A stretch of DNA of 23,856 bases from an uncultured bacterium (GTDB lineage Bacteria; Auribacterota; Tritonobacteria; UBA1439): the NCBI GenBank assembly GCA_937858775.1, contig CALLYX010000395.1, positions 1 to 23,856 of the forward strand. The letters are read 5' to 3'. Each line of letters opens with the position of its first letter. Position 1 is the stretch's first letter. Below the pieces are notes generated by a model. It saw only the letters and a list, made by a program, of their open reading frames with translations. It ran no database searches and was not told where the DNA came from. The translations under genes were made by a program, and so were the position numbers. This document shows positions 15,508 to 23,571 of the stretch, one piece after another.

Positions 15508-15536
15508 ATTCTACCCGCTCCCCCCCCGAAGATAAA
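15508..15536 (-). promoter_or_regulatory. Candidate promoter of the export operon
   Basis: On the minus strand, TTTATC (15531-15536) and TAGAAT (15508-15513) are 17 bp apart. The spacer contains eight consecutive G (15520-15527). The predicted start near 15501 gives a leader of about 85 nt before the methyltransferase ATG at 15416. The -10 is good but the -35 matches the consensus at only three positions, and no TG extension is present. Confidence 0.4.
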
Positions 15537-15610
15537 CAACTAACTGGCCGATCCCGCCCTCGGCACGACGCCGGACGGCGCTTAAATGGTATGGCGGGGA
15601 GAAGCCGTTT

Positions 15611-15619
15611 TGCTAGAAT
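15611..15619 (+). promoter_or_regulatory. Extended -10 promoter for the TPR lipoprotein gene
   Basis: TGC-TAGAAT with the hexamer at 15614-15619 and no recognisable -35. Transcription would start near 15626, leaving a short leader that contains AAGGGGGA (15628-15635) before the ATG at 15642. Confidence 0.45.
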
Positions 15620-15641
15620 AACCCGCGAAGGGGGAACAGCA

Positions 15642-16379
15642 ATGCGAACGATCGGACGGTATCTTCGTGCGGCGCCGCTCGCCCTTTTGTGCGCGTCGCT
15701 CGCCTCCTGCACGCGGGATGACCGCGCCCGGATGCACTGCCAGCACGGCGCGGAATTCCTGAGCGTCGGCAAGTTTGAAGAAGCGGTCACGAGCTTCAGG
15801 CAGGCGCTTCGCCTGGGACTCGACACCGCCGACCTCCACCACAGCATGGGATGGGCGTACATCGGCTGCAATCGGCCGCAGGCGGCGGCCGAGTCGTTCA
15901 TGGACGCGATCCGCCTCAGCCCGGATTATCCCGAGGCCCACTATGGCCTCGGCCTCTCCCTTTTCAAGCTGGGCCGGTACGCCGAGGCGGAGAAGGCCTA
16001 CAGCCGTGCGATCGGCCTCAACCCCGGCTACGCGGACGCGTACGTGGGGATCGCGGCGTGCTACGAGAACATGAAGCAGCACGACAACGCGATGAGGGCG
16101 TGCGGGGAGGCGATCCGGCTCAACCCCGTCCTCCCGGGCGCGTACGTATGCCTCGGCTGGCTTTACAGGAACGAGGGCCGCATCCCGGACGCCCTGGAGG
16201 CGTTGAAAAAGGCGGTCGAGTTCGCCCCGGGGGACGCGGACAGCCGCTTCCGGCTCGGGGAGATCTACTGCATCCTCAATGACACCAACGCCGCCCTTGC
16301 CGAGTATTCGATCTTGAAGACCATGGACAAGGCGAAGGCGAAGGAGCTCTTCGACCTGATCTATCCGCAGGGTCGGTGA
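15642..16379 (+). CDS. TPR repeat lipoprotein
   Basis: 245 residues. The N-terminus MRTIGRYLRAAPLALLCASL followed by ASC is a lipoprotein signal with LASC lipobox; Cys23 would be lipidated and anchor the protein in a membrane. The rest is a continuous array of about six tetratricopeptide repeats, roughly 30-62, 64-96, 98-130, 132-164, 166-198 and 200-229, with the usual pattern (for example AHYGLGLSLFKLGRYAEAEK at 99-118). TPR arrays bind other proteins; no catalytic motif is present. The start was chosen because the signal peptide and the Shine-Dalgarno AAGGGGGA both fit; the 51 codons open upstream contain the promoter. The gene diverges from the export operon and converges on the radical SAM gene with 21 bases between the stops. 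It may help assemble an envelope complex with products of either operon, which is inference from position and location. Confidence 0.88.
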   Translation: MRTIGRYLRAAPLALLCASLASCTRDDRARMHCQHGAEFLSVGKFEEAVTSFRQALRLGLDTADLHHSMGWAYIGCNRPQAAAESFMDAIRLSPDYPEAHYGLGLSLFKLGRYAEAEKAYSRAIGLNPGYADAYVGIAACYENMKQHDNAMRACGEAIRLNPVLPGAYVCLGWLYRNEGRIPDALEALKKAVEFAPGDADSRFRLGEIYCILNDTNAALAEYSILKTMDKAKAKELFDLIYPQGR

Positions 16380-16400
16380 CCGGCTCGGGCCGCCCCGCCT

Positions 16401-18194
16401 TCACCCCCGCAGGAAGCGCCTCACGATCCCCGCCGCCCCCGAGATCACCCGGCGCGCCGCGGGGCGGCGCATCTCCTCCCCCATGGGCTTCAGCGACCCC
16501 GATACCTGCCCCATCGACGCGACGGTGACCGCCGGACGCCCCGCCGATCGGTCGGACGCGGAGGCGATGACGCCGGTCTGCCCCAGGACGAGCGCGGTGA
16601 ACGCGGCGAACCGCACCGCCTGACGCCGGTCTACGCCCGTCGCGCGATGGATCCGCCCCGCGATCTCCCGCAAGGTCCTCTTCCCGTTCGCCGACCCCCA
16701 GAAGACGGCGAGGCCGTCCCGGTAACGCGCGAGGAGCCGGCGCTGGGCGTCGAGCGGGACAGCCGCGTTGAAATCCGTCCAGAATGAATAGACGAGCGCC
16801 GTGCTGCAGAGACGGTACTGGTACAGGTCGAGCGCCCCGATTTTTCTTACCGGCGCGTCGTCGAGGAGGGAGTCCGGCACGAAATTGATCCTGTGGTGGT
16901 GGTAATCCTCGAGTCCCTCGGCGAGCACCATCCCCAGCCCCGGGGCCTCTTCGTGCAGGCGGGTCCCCATGTGCGGGGTCGAGAACTGCCCGGTGTAGAG
17001 CGGGAACGGCATCGGGTGGAAATACTCGTACCAGGGAAGCCCCGAGATCAGCTCGTCGATGAACCGCGCCTGGGCATAGTATCCGGATATGGTCTCTCCC
17101 GGATTGAACGCCATGTAGGTGAAAAGCGGGTACATCCCGTGCTCCTTGTGGAGGCGGGCCACCTCCCTGATCACCTGCAGGTCCTCGTCCTTGTCGATCT
17201 GCGCGAACGTCTCCGGATTCGCGCTCTCGATGCCCACCTCCAGGCCGATGCACCCCGCCTCCCGGAGAAGCGGCATCAGGTCGCCGTTCCTGGCGACATG
17301 CGACGCGCGGGTCAGGCCCGTCCAGCGTATCCTCATCCCCTCCGCGACGATGAGCCGGCAGAGCGTCTCGATGTAATCCCGGTTCAGCATCAGGTTGTCG
17401 TCCCAGAAGTGGAACTGCGCCAAGCCGAGCCGTTCGACGGAGGCCTTCAACTCCGCGAGGACGTTCCCCGGGCTCCGCCACCGCACGCGCCGCCCCCACA
17501 TGAGCGGCGAGCCGCAATAGGTGCAGCCGTAGGGGCATCCCCTCGATCCGATGACCGGGAGCCGCCTGCCGCCGACGACGTGCAGCGGCGAGTCGTACGA
17601 CTCCATCGGCAGGAGGTCCCACGCCGGGAACGGGACCGCGTCCAGGTCCGGAAGCAGCGGCCGCTGCGGATTCACGCGCGGCTCTGCGCCGTCCCGCCAC
17701 GCGAGGCCCGCGATCTCCCCCGGCGCCTTTCCCTCCCCGGCGAGGAAGCGGAGGAGCTCGGCCAACGTCTCCTCCCCCTCGTGCGTCACGCAGTAATCCG
17801 CCGTCTCGAGGGCACGGCGCGGGAAGATGGTGGCATGGATGCCGCCGTGGATGACGATCGTCCGCGGAAGCCGCTCGCGGATCATCCGCGAAAGCGCCTC
17901 CGCCGCGGGGGCCTGGCATGTCCAGTATGTGATCCCGACCGCCGCCGGGCTCCCCTCGGCGGCCCGTTCGGCGACTTGGGAGAGGGAGAGGTTGAGACCC
18001 TGCCCGTCCACGATCCGCACGCGCGCGCCGGGAATACGATCCCGCACATAGGCGGCGAGGTACGCCAGGCCGAGGGGAAGCACCCGCTTGTGCCGCTCGT
18101 TGGCGGGGAGGGGGGGCTGGACGAGGACGAGGCCCCCGCGCGCCCCCGCCGCGGCGCGCCGCCGGAGAGATTCAGAGGGAGAGGCCGTCTTCAT
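16401..18194 (-). CDS. B12-binding-type radical SAM protein
   Basis: 597 residues. Residues about 20-150 have the layout of a cobalamin-binding domain at the front of many radical SAM enzymes (VQPPLPANERHKRVLPLGLA, then VGITYWTCQAP and VIHGGIHATIFP), but the DxHxxG cobalt-ligand motif is absent, so B12 may bind base-off without a histidine ligand. The radical SAM motif is SRGCPYGCTYC (218-228: Cys220, Cys224, Cys227). GIESANPETFAQIDKDE (321-337) is typical of this group. Known members methylate or rearrange unactivated carbons in lipids, antibiotics and cofactors. Residues about 490-545 (GKRTLREIAGRIHRATGV, then FTALVLGQTGVI) resemble a PqqD-like winged helix. The start overlaps the TPR gene by 23 bases, so the two are coupled. 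The substrate cannot be deduced. Confidence 0.85.
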   Translation of the reverse strand: MKTASPSESLRRRAAAGARGGLVLVQPPLPANERHKRVLPLGLAYLAAYVRDRIPGARVRIVDGQGLNLSLSQVAERAAEGSPAAVGITYWTCQAPAAEALSRMIRERLPRTIVIHGGIHATIFPRRALETADYCVTHEGEETLAELLRFLAGEGKAPGEIAGLAWRDGAEPRVNPQRPLLPDLDAVPFPAWDLLPMESYDSPLHVVGGRRLPVIGSRGCPYGCTYCGSPLMWGRRVRWRSPGNVLAELKASVERLGLAQFHFWDDNLMLNRDYIETLCRLIVAEGMRIRWTGLTRASHVARNGDLMPLLREAGCIGLEVGIESANPETFAQIDKDEDLQVIREVARLHKEHGMYPLFTYMAFNPGETISGYYAQARFIDELISGLPWYEYFHPMPFPLYTGQFSTPHMGTRLHEEAPGLGMVLAEGLEDYHHHRINFVPDSLLDDAPVRKIGALDLYQYRLCSTALVYSFWTDFNAAVPLDAQRRLLARYRDGLAVFWGSANGKRTLREIAGRIHRATGVDRRQAVRFAAFTALVLGQTGVIASASDRSAGRPAVTVASMGQVSGSLKPMGEEMRRPAARRVISGAAGIVRRFLRG

Positions 18195-20571
18195 AAAAAT
18201 TCCGCGACTCCTCCAGGCGGGCCGCCTGGAAGCCCCAGAACTGTTCCTCCACCCGCCTCCCCATGCGCCGGTAGAGCTCCACGAGGTTGCGGCACGCGGT
18301 GAGCAGCCTCTTGTCCTTCTCGGCCGCGCGCAGGAGGAGCATCTCCGCGTCCTGGTAGCTGCCCCTCGCCGCCAGGACCACGCCTTCGTCGTTGATCGGG
18401 ACGGCCGATTCCGGCCGTATGGCCGCCGCGCGCCGGATCTCGGCGGCCGCCTCGTCGTAGCGTTTCTCCCGGTAGAGGAGCAGGGTGAGGAGAAGGCGGG
18501 CCTGGGAATGGGCCGGATGGATATCGAGGGCCCGTCTCAGTTCGTCGCCGGCCTCCCGGTCGTACATGATGCTGTAGTAGGCGTGCCCCCACCTGCTGTG
18601 GTAGTCGGCGCACTCCTGCGCCTCCTTTTCGCGGCCGCACAGCCGGCAGATCAGGCCCCGGAGGTGGTTCCACCGCTGATACGGGAGCGTCCCGCGGGGT
18701 ATCGCCACCCGCCTGACGACGTCGAAACTCGAACTGTACGTGAAGCCGTCATTGTCCGCGCAGATCACGGATGACGGCCTGAGAACGGGGCACAGGATCC
18801 GTTTCCGTCGGCCCCCGTCGTAGCGGATATCGAGCGCGCTCTCCCCCTCTATCGCGTCCGGCCCCTTGAACACGATGCGCAGCGCCAGCGGCTTCTCGCC
18901 CTTGTACTCCTCCCCGGGAACGAAACCCTGCGCCCCGTCCGAGACGGTGAACTCCCCCAGGTTCGCCGATTCCATCCCCTTGAGCGAGAAGCGCCAGACG
19001 TGGGTCCCCGTTGCGCGCACGGCCCCCTCCGCCAGCCGCACCGACTCCAGCCTCCTGATCCGCAGCGGATCGAGGAGGGGGACCGGCGGTCTCCGCATCC
19101 CCTTCATAAGGGAGCGTATCTCGCCGAGCGCCTTCGCGCACTCCCCATTCCGGGCGAGGGCGAGCGCGCGCTCGCCGCGGTACCAGTCGTTCCCCGGGTC
19201 GAGCTCGGAGCATTTCCGGTACAATTCCGCTGCGACCGCGGGGTCCTTCTCGACGGACGCCCACTTGTCGTAGAGGGCGACGAGCCGCCCGCGCATGCCC
19301 GCCCCTCCCTCCGCGTAGCAATCCGCCGCCCTGGCGAAATCCCCGTCCGCCTCGTAGAGGCCGCCGAGGATCGACAGGCAGTCGGGCCCCCGCCGCCCCT
19401 TCGCGCAGAGGAGCTCGTAACGCTCGATCGCCTCCGCCCGCCTCCCGGCGGCGGCCAGCGCCCGCGCGAGCTTCCCGGCGAGCCCCGGCATGCCGGGGGC
19501 GGCCTTCTCCGCCTCCTCGTAAAAACGCAGCGCGGCCGCCTCATCCCCATCCCGCGCGGCCCTGTCGCCGCGGCCCGCCGCTATCTCCGCCCGCTCCGTT
19601 GACAGCGCGCGTCCCGGGTCCGTCAGCGCGGCGAGATCCAGGAGCGCCTCGGCGCCGTCGAGATCGCCGGCGGCGGCGGCCCCGCGCGCCTTCGAGGCCA
19701 GATCCGCCGCGAGCCCGGAGTCCGGCTCTCCGATCGCCGCGCCCGATCGCCGCGCCGCCTCAATCTCCCGCGCCCCCCTCGCCCTCTCCCCACGCCTGAC
19801 GAGGGCCGCCCCGTAGCGATAGCGCAGCGCGCCGCTTCCCCCGTCCAGCAGGACGGCGCGGCGGTAGGCGTCCGCCGCCGCCGCGTGGTCGCCGGCCCGG
19901 GTCAGCTCCGCGCCGAGCTCCGCGTATGAGTCCCTGAGCGACGGGCCGATCCTCGCCCCCGGCCTTATCTTCGTCGCGAGGATAAACTCCGCGACCGCCT
20001 CCCTGAATCTGCCCTGCCTCTGGCGGAGCTTCCCGAGGGCGTAATGGGCTTCCGCGGAGTCCCGGTCGGCCTCGACCGCGTTCGTGCAAAGCCGCTCCGC
20101 CCCCGCGAGGTCCCCAGCCGCGGCCGCGGCCTTTCCCATCGCGAGGAGTATGGCGGAGCGGGCGGAACGCGCCCTCGCGTATCCCCCCTTCATCCCCTCC
20201 GCCTGCGCGAGGAGCCGCAGCGCTTCCTCGTGGCGGCCCTGCCGCTCGCGTATCGCCGCGAGGTTGAAGACGGCGAGCGGATACTCCGGCTTGAGCGCGA
20301 TCGCCCGCTCGAGGCAGGCCTCCGAGGCGGCCTCGTCCCCGACGATGCCGTAGGCGACGCCGAGCGCCTGGTACCCCTCGGCGAAGTTCGGTTTCCGGGA
20401 GACGGCGTCAGCGAGGATCGGTATCGCCTCCGCGCCCCTCCCCTCGCGCATCATCCGCACGGCGGTCTCCTTGAGCGCTTCCGGGGACGCGGCCCGCTGG
20501 CGGCCTACGATCACGGCGGCGACGCTGAGGGCGAGGAGCGCCCCGACCAGCGCCATCAATCTGGTGTTCAT
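18172..20571 (-). CDS. Membrane-anchored TPR protein with embedded beta domain
   Basis: 799 residues. A single hydrophobic helix (about 5-23) follows a short N-terminus and has no lipobox, so it is an uncleaved anchor or signal peptide. Residues about 30-490 are a long degenerate array of TPR-like helices rich in alanine and arginine. Residues about 500-620 differ in character: beta-strand rich (RATGTHVWRFSLKGMESANL, ALRIVFKGPD, ESALDIRYDGG), with a Pro-rich lead-in. TPR helices resume at about 630-780, with AHSQARLLLTLLLYREKRYDE and a Cys-containing stretch LICRLCGREKEAQECADYH split across 640-658. TPR scaffolds bind partner proteins; the inserted domain is unrecognised and could bind a glycan or another protein. 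It lies between the Agl23-like gene (51 bases upstream) and the radical SAM gene (23-base overlap), so it is probably part of the same process. Start at 20571; the Shine-Dalgarno is weak. Confidence 0.82.
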   Translation of the reverse strand: MNTRLMALVGALLALSVAAVIVGRQRAASPEALKETAVRMMREGRGAEAIPILADAVSRKPNFAEGYQALGVAYGIVGDEAASEACLERAIALKPEYPLAVFNLAAIRERQGRHEEALRLLAQAEGMKGGYARARSARSAILLAMGKAAAAAGDLAGAERLCTNAVEADRDSAEAHYALGKLRQRQGRFREAVAEFILATKIRPGARIGPSLRDSYAELGAELTRAGDHAAAADAYRRAVLLDGGSGALRYRYGAALVRRGERARGAREIEAARRSGAAIGEPDSGLAADLASKARGAAAAGDLDGAEALLDLAALTDPGRALSTERAEIAAGRGDRAARDGDEAAALRFYEEAEKAAPGMPGLAGKLARALAAAGRRAEAIERYELLCAKGRRGPDCLSILGGLYEADGDFARAADCYAEGGAGMRGRLVALYDKWASVEKDPAVAAELYRKCSELDPGNDWYRGERALALARNGECAKALGEIRSLMKGMRRPPVPLLDPLRIRRLESVRLAEGAVRATGTHVWRFSLKGMESANLGEFTVSDGAQGFVPGEEYKGEKPLALRIVFKGPDAIEGESALDIRYDGGRRKRILCPVLRPSSVICADNDGFTYSSSFDVVRRVAIPRGTLPYQRWNHLRGLICRLCGREKEAQECADYHSRWGHAYYSIMYDREAGDELRRALDIHPAHSQARLLLTLLLYREKRYDEAAAEIRRAAAIRPESAVPINDEGVVLAARGSYQDAEMLLLRAAEKDKRLLTACRNLVELYRRMGRRVEEQFWGFQAARLEESRNFYEDGLSL

Positions 20572-20622
20572 GGTGTCCCGCGGGGCGAGGGGGGATGCGG
20601 CCGGGGCCGGCCCGCCGCGCGC

Positions 20623-23490
20623 CTACTTCCGGTAGATCTTTTTCTCGGCGAAGACCTGGACGCGGTGGTTGTGGGTGTCGCTCACGTAGACGCGCCCGTC
20701 GGCGATGAAGATGCCGATCGGGGTGTTGAAATCCCCGGGCTTGAATCCCTTCGCGGACCATATTGCCAGGAGCGTACCGTCGGGGCCGAAGATCTCCACC
20801 CGGTTGTTCCGGCTGTCCGTCAACCAGATCCTCCCCGCCGAATCGACGGCGGCGAACGGCTCGGTGTAATACTCCTCCCAGCCGAGCACGCTGAACTGCC
20901 CCAGGAGCGTACCGTTCGGGTCGAACCTCTGCACGCGCTTGTTCGCGGTGTCCGCGACGTAGACGACCTCCCCGCGCGCCTCGCGCTGTTTCTTCGGCTC
21001 GTCGGCCGGCTTGACGATCCCGTCGGGCGAGACGGCTATCCCGACCGGTTCCATGAACTCCCCCGGCCCCTCCCCCTTCTCCCCCCAGGTGAGGAGTGGC
21101 TTCCCGTCCCGGGTGAACTTCCGCACGCGGTGCCGGCCGGTGTCCGCCACGTATAGGTTCCCCCCGCGGTCGAACGCCATCCCCTTCGGCGCCCAGAACT
21201 CGCTGGGCCCGCCCCACTGGAGGACGAACTTGCCGTCCCGGTCGAACTTCTGTATCCGGTGGTTCCACGTGTCCGCGACATAGACGAAGCCGTCGCCGTC
21301 CACGGCGATCCCCATCGGCTCCTTGAACTGGGACGGGCCGCCCCCCGGCCCCCCTATGCACAGGAGCGGCTTCCCGTTCCGGTCGAACTTCTGCCATCGG
21401 TGATTCTTGGTGTCTGCGACGTAGATATCCCCGCCCCGGTCGGCCCATATCCCGCGGGGTTCGTTGAGCCTCCCCTCCGATGAGCCGCGCTCCCCGAATG
21501 CGCGCTCCGGCGCCAGGTGCCCGATGACCGCGTAATCCTTCGCGACGACCGCCTGCTTCGCGGCCGGCGCGGCCGCCTCGATCTCGGCCGCGGACGGCCC
21601 GCCCTTCTCGCCGAGAAGGTCCTTTCGCACGTAGAAGGCGATATCCTGGGAACCGAGGACGCTCCAGACCTTCCTGGAGAAGTAGTATTTCGCCAGGGCC
21701 TCGAGCCTGTAGGAGGCGTCCGAGAGGAAGACGGAGAACGGGGAGCGCCCGAATAAGATCTCAGGCCACCCCCGCCCCGGTCTCTTCAGGCCGGAGAGGG
21801 GGGTTGGAACCCACCACTCCCGGAGCTTCATCCTCGTCTCGCGGTAGTGCGGTTCGAAGATGGCGCTGAAATCCTTGCGCTTGTCCCAGTCGACCGCGAC
21901 CACCATCTTGTTCGGCGCGCTGAACACCGCATGCTGGTACCACTCCTTGTAGTCGCGGAGGTACCATGAGTACGGCCAGGTGGACTCGCCCTGGATACCT
22001 ATCGGAATCTGCAGCCCCCTCCCCGTCTCCTCCGCGAGGCCGGAGATGATCTTGAGGGTCTTCTGGATGTCCACGGATGTCTGCGTGTATACCATGCACT
22101 CGACCGGGTTCGCCTCGTTGACGAAGCAGAGCCGGAGCGAGGCCTGGAGGAAGAGGAGGAGGCCGGCGGCTAGGAGGGAGGCGTAGAGCCCGGCCCTTCT
22201 TTGAAACCGCCCCCCCCTGAAAAAGTCGTCCAGGACCAGGGCGGTCCAGAGCGCCATGGGCATGAGCGGGTGCATCAGGAGCCACGGGACCTTCTCCCCC
22301 GCATACGAGTAGAGGAGGACGCTCATCCATGCCCAGTAGGAAAGGAACGCGGGGAAACGCCTTCCATCCCTCAGGTAGGAGCAGGTCGCCGCCATCCCGA
22401 TCGTGAAGACATAGGCGGCGAAGAAGATGTGCATCGTCTCCGTCATATGGAAGAGCTTGTCCCACGGCTCGATCGGGAGGCCCCTGTTGAAGAGGAGCAT
22501 GGCGGGGATCGCCACGGCCGTGGAGACGACCAGGACGGCGCGCCGGGCGGCCGTCCGCCACAGGAGCGACGCGATCCCGGAGAAGAGGACGGCCAGGAGA
22601 GGAAGCTCGTAGGCGGCGGCCAGAGGGCAGAAGTAGGTGAACGGGCCCTTGATGCGCTGGATACCGTGCTGGTGCATCCAGTAGCCGAGGGATTTGCGGT
22701 AGAGGCCGTCCACGAAGCCGGGCATGTTGCGGAAGAAGGAGGTGAAGAAGAGGAAGAAGACGGCGAAGAAGACGGCGGCGGCGCCGAGCGCGTCGAGGAC
22801 CGGGGGCGTCCGCCGCCCCCCCGCGCGCGGCGCGCCCCCGCCGAAGAGGCGCTCGAAGATGAGCATGAAGACGCCGAAGCTGGCGAAGATGAAGAGGAAC
22901 ATGTACGAGTTCTCTTTGACGCAGAAGACGAAGGCGAAAGACGCGGCCGCGCCGTAGAGCCAGCCGCGCGCGCGGGAACGGAGCCAGTTCGTGAAGAGGC
23001 CCGCCGTCAGGAGCGCCCAGAAGGCGACGAAGATATCCTCCCTGAAGAAGCGGGAGAAGTACATGAACGTCGGCGAGACAGCGAAGATGACAGCCGCGGC
23101 GAGGGAGCCGGCCTTCCCGAGCTCCCTCCGGAAGAGCCAGGCGCAAGCCACGATCCCGATGCCGAAGACGGCCGCGGAGATCCGCGCGGTGAAATCGCTG
23201 GCGCCGAAGAGGGCGAAGAGGAGGGCGTCCAGGTAGAACATGAACGGGCCGTGCATCATCGGGTCGTATGTGTAGCCGCGGCCCTCGTAGAGGTACCAGG
23301 AGTATGTCGCGTACAGGCTCTCGTCGTGGTGGAACGGCTTGGCCGCGAGCCCGTAGAACCGGGTGGCGGCGGCGAAGATAAGGACGGCGGCGAAGACGAC
23401 CCGGTACCAGTCCAGGCGTATCGTCACGTATCCCTTCTCGGGCGGTGGGGACTGCTCCAATGGGGCGCTGCTCCTCATCGGCTCCTCCAT
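20623..23490 (-). CDS. Agl23-like GT-C membrane protein fused to an NHL beta-propeller
   Basis: 955 residues. Residues about 25-455 are the membrane region, with the acidic catalytic-type site KPFHHDESLYATYSWYL (51-67, Asp56-Glu57), DPMMHGPFMFYLDALLFALF (76-95), RFFREDIFVAFW (147-158) and VKENSYMFLF (191-200). This matches the TIGR03663 family, named for archaeal flippase-activity-associated Agl23, which also occurs in some bacteria. Residues 456-650 form an extracytoplasmic domain with GESTWPYSWYLRDYKEW (501-517). Residues about 672-950 contain six NHL repeats (for example DIYVADTKNHRWQKFDRNG, 688-706; VYVSDTHNHRVQVF, 934-947), enough for a closed propeller; blade four has a charged insertion near 829-841. 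The propeller should face outside and bind a protein or glycan. It heads a three-gene operon with the TPR and radical SAM genes. The family is likely a lipid-linked sugar transferase, though biochemical proof for bacterial members is lacking to my knowledge. Confidence 0.88.
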   Translation of the reverse strand: MEEPMRSSAPLEQSPPPEKGYVTIRLDWYRVVFAAVLIFAAATRFYGLAAKPFHHDESLYATYSWYLYEGRGYTYDPMMHGPFMFYLDALLFALFGASDFTARISAAVFGIGIVACAWLFRRELGKAGSLAAAVIFAVSPTFMYFSRFFREDIFVAFWALLTAGLFTNWLRSRARGWLYGAAASFAFVFCVKENSYMFLFIFASFGVFMLIFERLFGGGAPRAGGRRTPPVLDALGAAAVFFAVFFLFFTSFFRNMPGFVDGLYRKSLGYWMHQHGIQRIKGPFTYFCPLAAAYELPLLAVLFSGIASLLWRTAARRAVLVVSTAVAIPAMLLFNRGLPIEPWDKLFHMTETMHIFFAAYVFTIGMAATCSYLRDGRRFPAFLSYWAWMSVLLYSYAGEKVPWLLMHPLMPMALWTALVLDDFFRGGRFQRRAGLYASLLAAGLLLFLQASLRLCFVNEANPVECMVYTQTSVDIQKTLKIISGLAEETGRGLQIPIGIQGESTWPYSWYLRDYKEWYQHAVFSAPNKMVVAVDWDKRKDFSAIFEPHYRETRMKLREWWVPTPLSGLKRPGRGWPEILFGRSPFSVFLSDASYRLEALAKYYFSRKVWSVLGSQDIAFYVRKDLLGEKGGPSAAEIEAAAPAAKQAVVAKDYAVIGHLAPERAFGERGSSEGRLNEPRGIWADRGGDIYVADTKNHRWQKFDRNGKPLLCIGGPGGGPSQFKEPMGIAVDGDGFVYVADTWNHRIQKFDRDGKFVLQWGGPSEFWAPKGMAFDRGGNLYVADTGRHRVRKFTRDGKPLLTWGEKGEGPGEFMEPVGIAVSPDGIVKPADEPKKQREARGEVVYVADTANKRVQRFDPNGTLLGQFSVLGWEEYYTEPFAAVDSAGRIWLTDSRNNRVEIFGPDGTLLAIWSAKGFKPGDFNTPIGIFIADGRVYVSDTHNHRVQVFAEKKIYRK

Positions 23491-23518
23491 AGAATGCGGG
23501 GCGGCCTTCGGAAGGCAG

Positions 23519-23547
23519 ATTATCTCACACTCCGCGCCGGCGGGAAA
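23519..23547 (-). promoter_or_regulatory. Extended -10 promoter of the Agl23-like operon
   Basis: On the minus strand, TTTCCC (23542-23547), a 17-bp spacer, then TGA-GATAAT with the hexamer at 23519-23524. Transcription should begin near 23512, about 22 nt before the ATG at 23490. The start of the transcript includes a small inverted repeat, GCCTTC/GAAGGC. Confidence 0.45.
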
Positions 23548-23549
23548 GG

Positions 23550-23571
23550 CGAAATCAGGGCGAAATCAGGG
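23550..23571. repeat. Tandem 11-bp direct repeat upstream of the Agl23-like promoter
   Basis: CGAAATCAGGG occurs twice head to tail (23550-23560 and 23561-23571). The repeats lie just upstream of the predicted -35 and are spaced by about one helical turn, so a regulator could contact both on one face. They could also be a chance duplication. Confidence 0.6.

Noticed and set aside
16380..16400. Possible bidirectional terminator between the convergent TPR and radical SAM genes
   Set aside because: The only stem (CGGC/GCCG) has four base pairs and there is no U-tract on either side.
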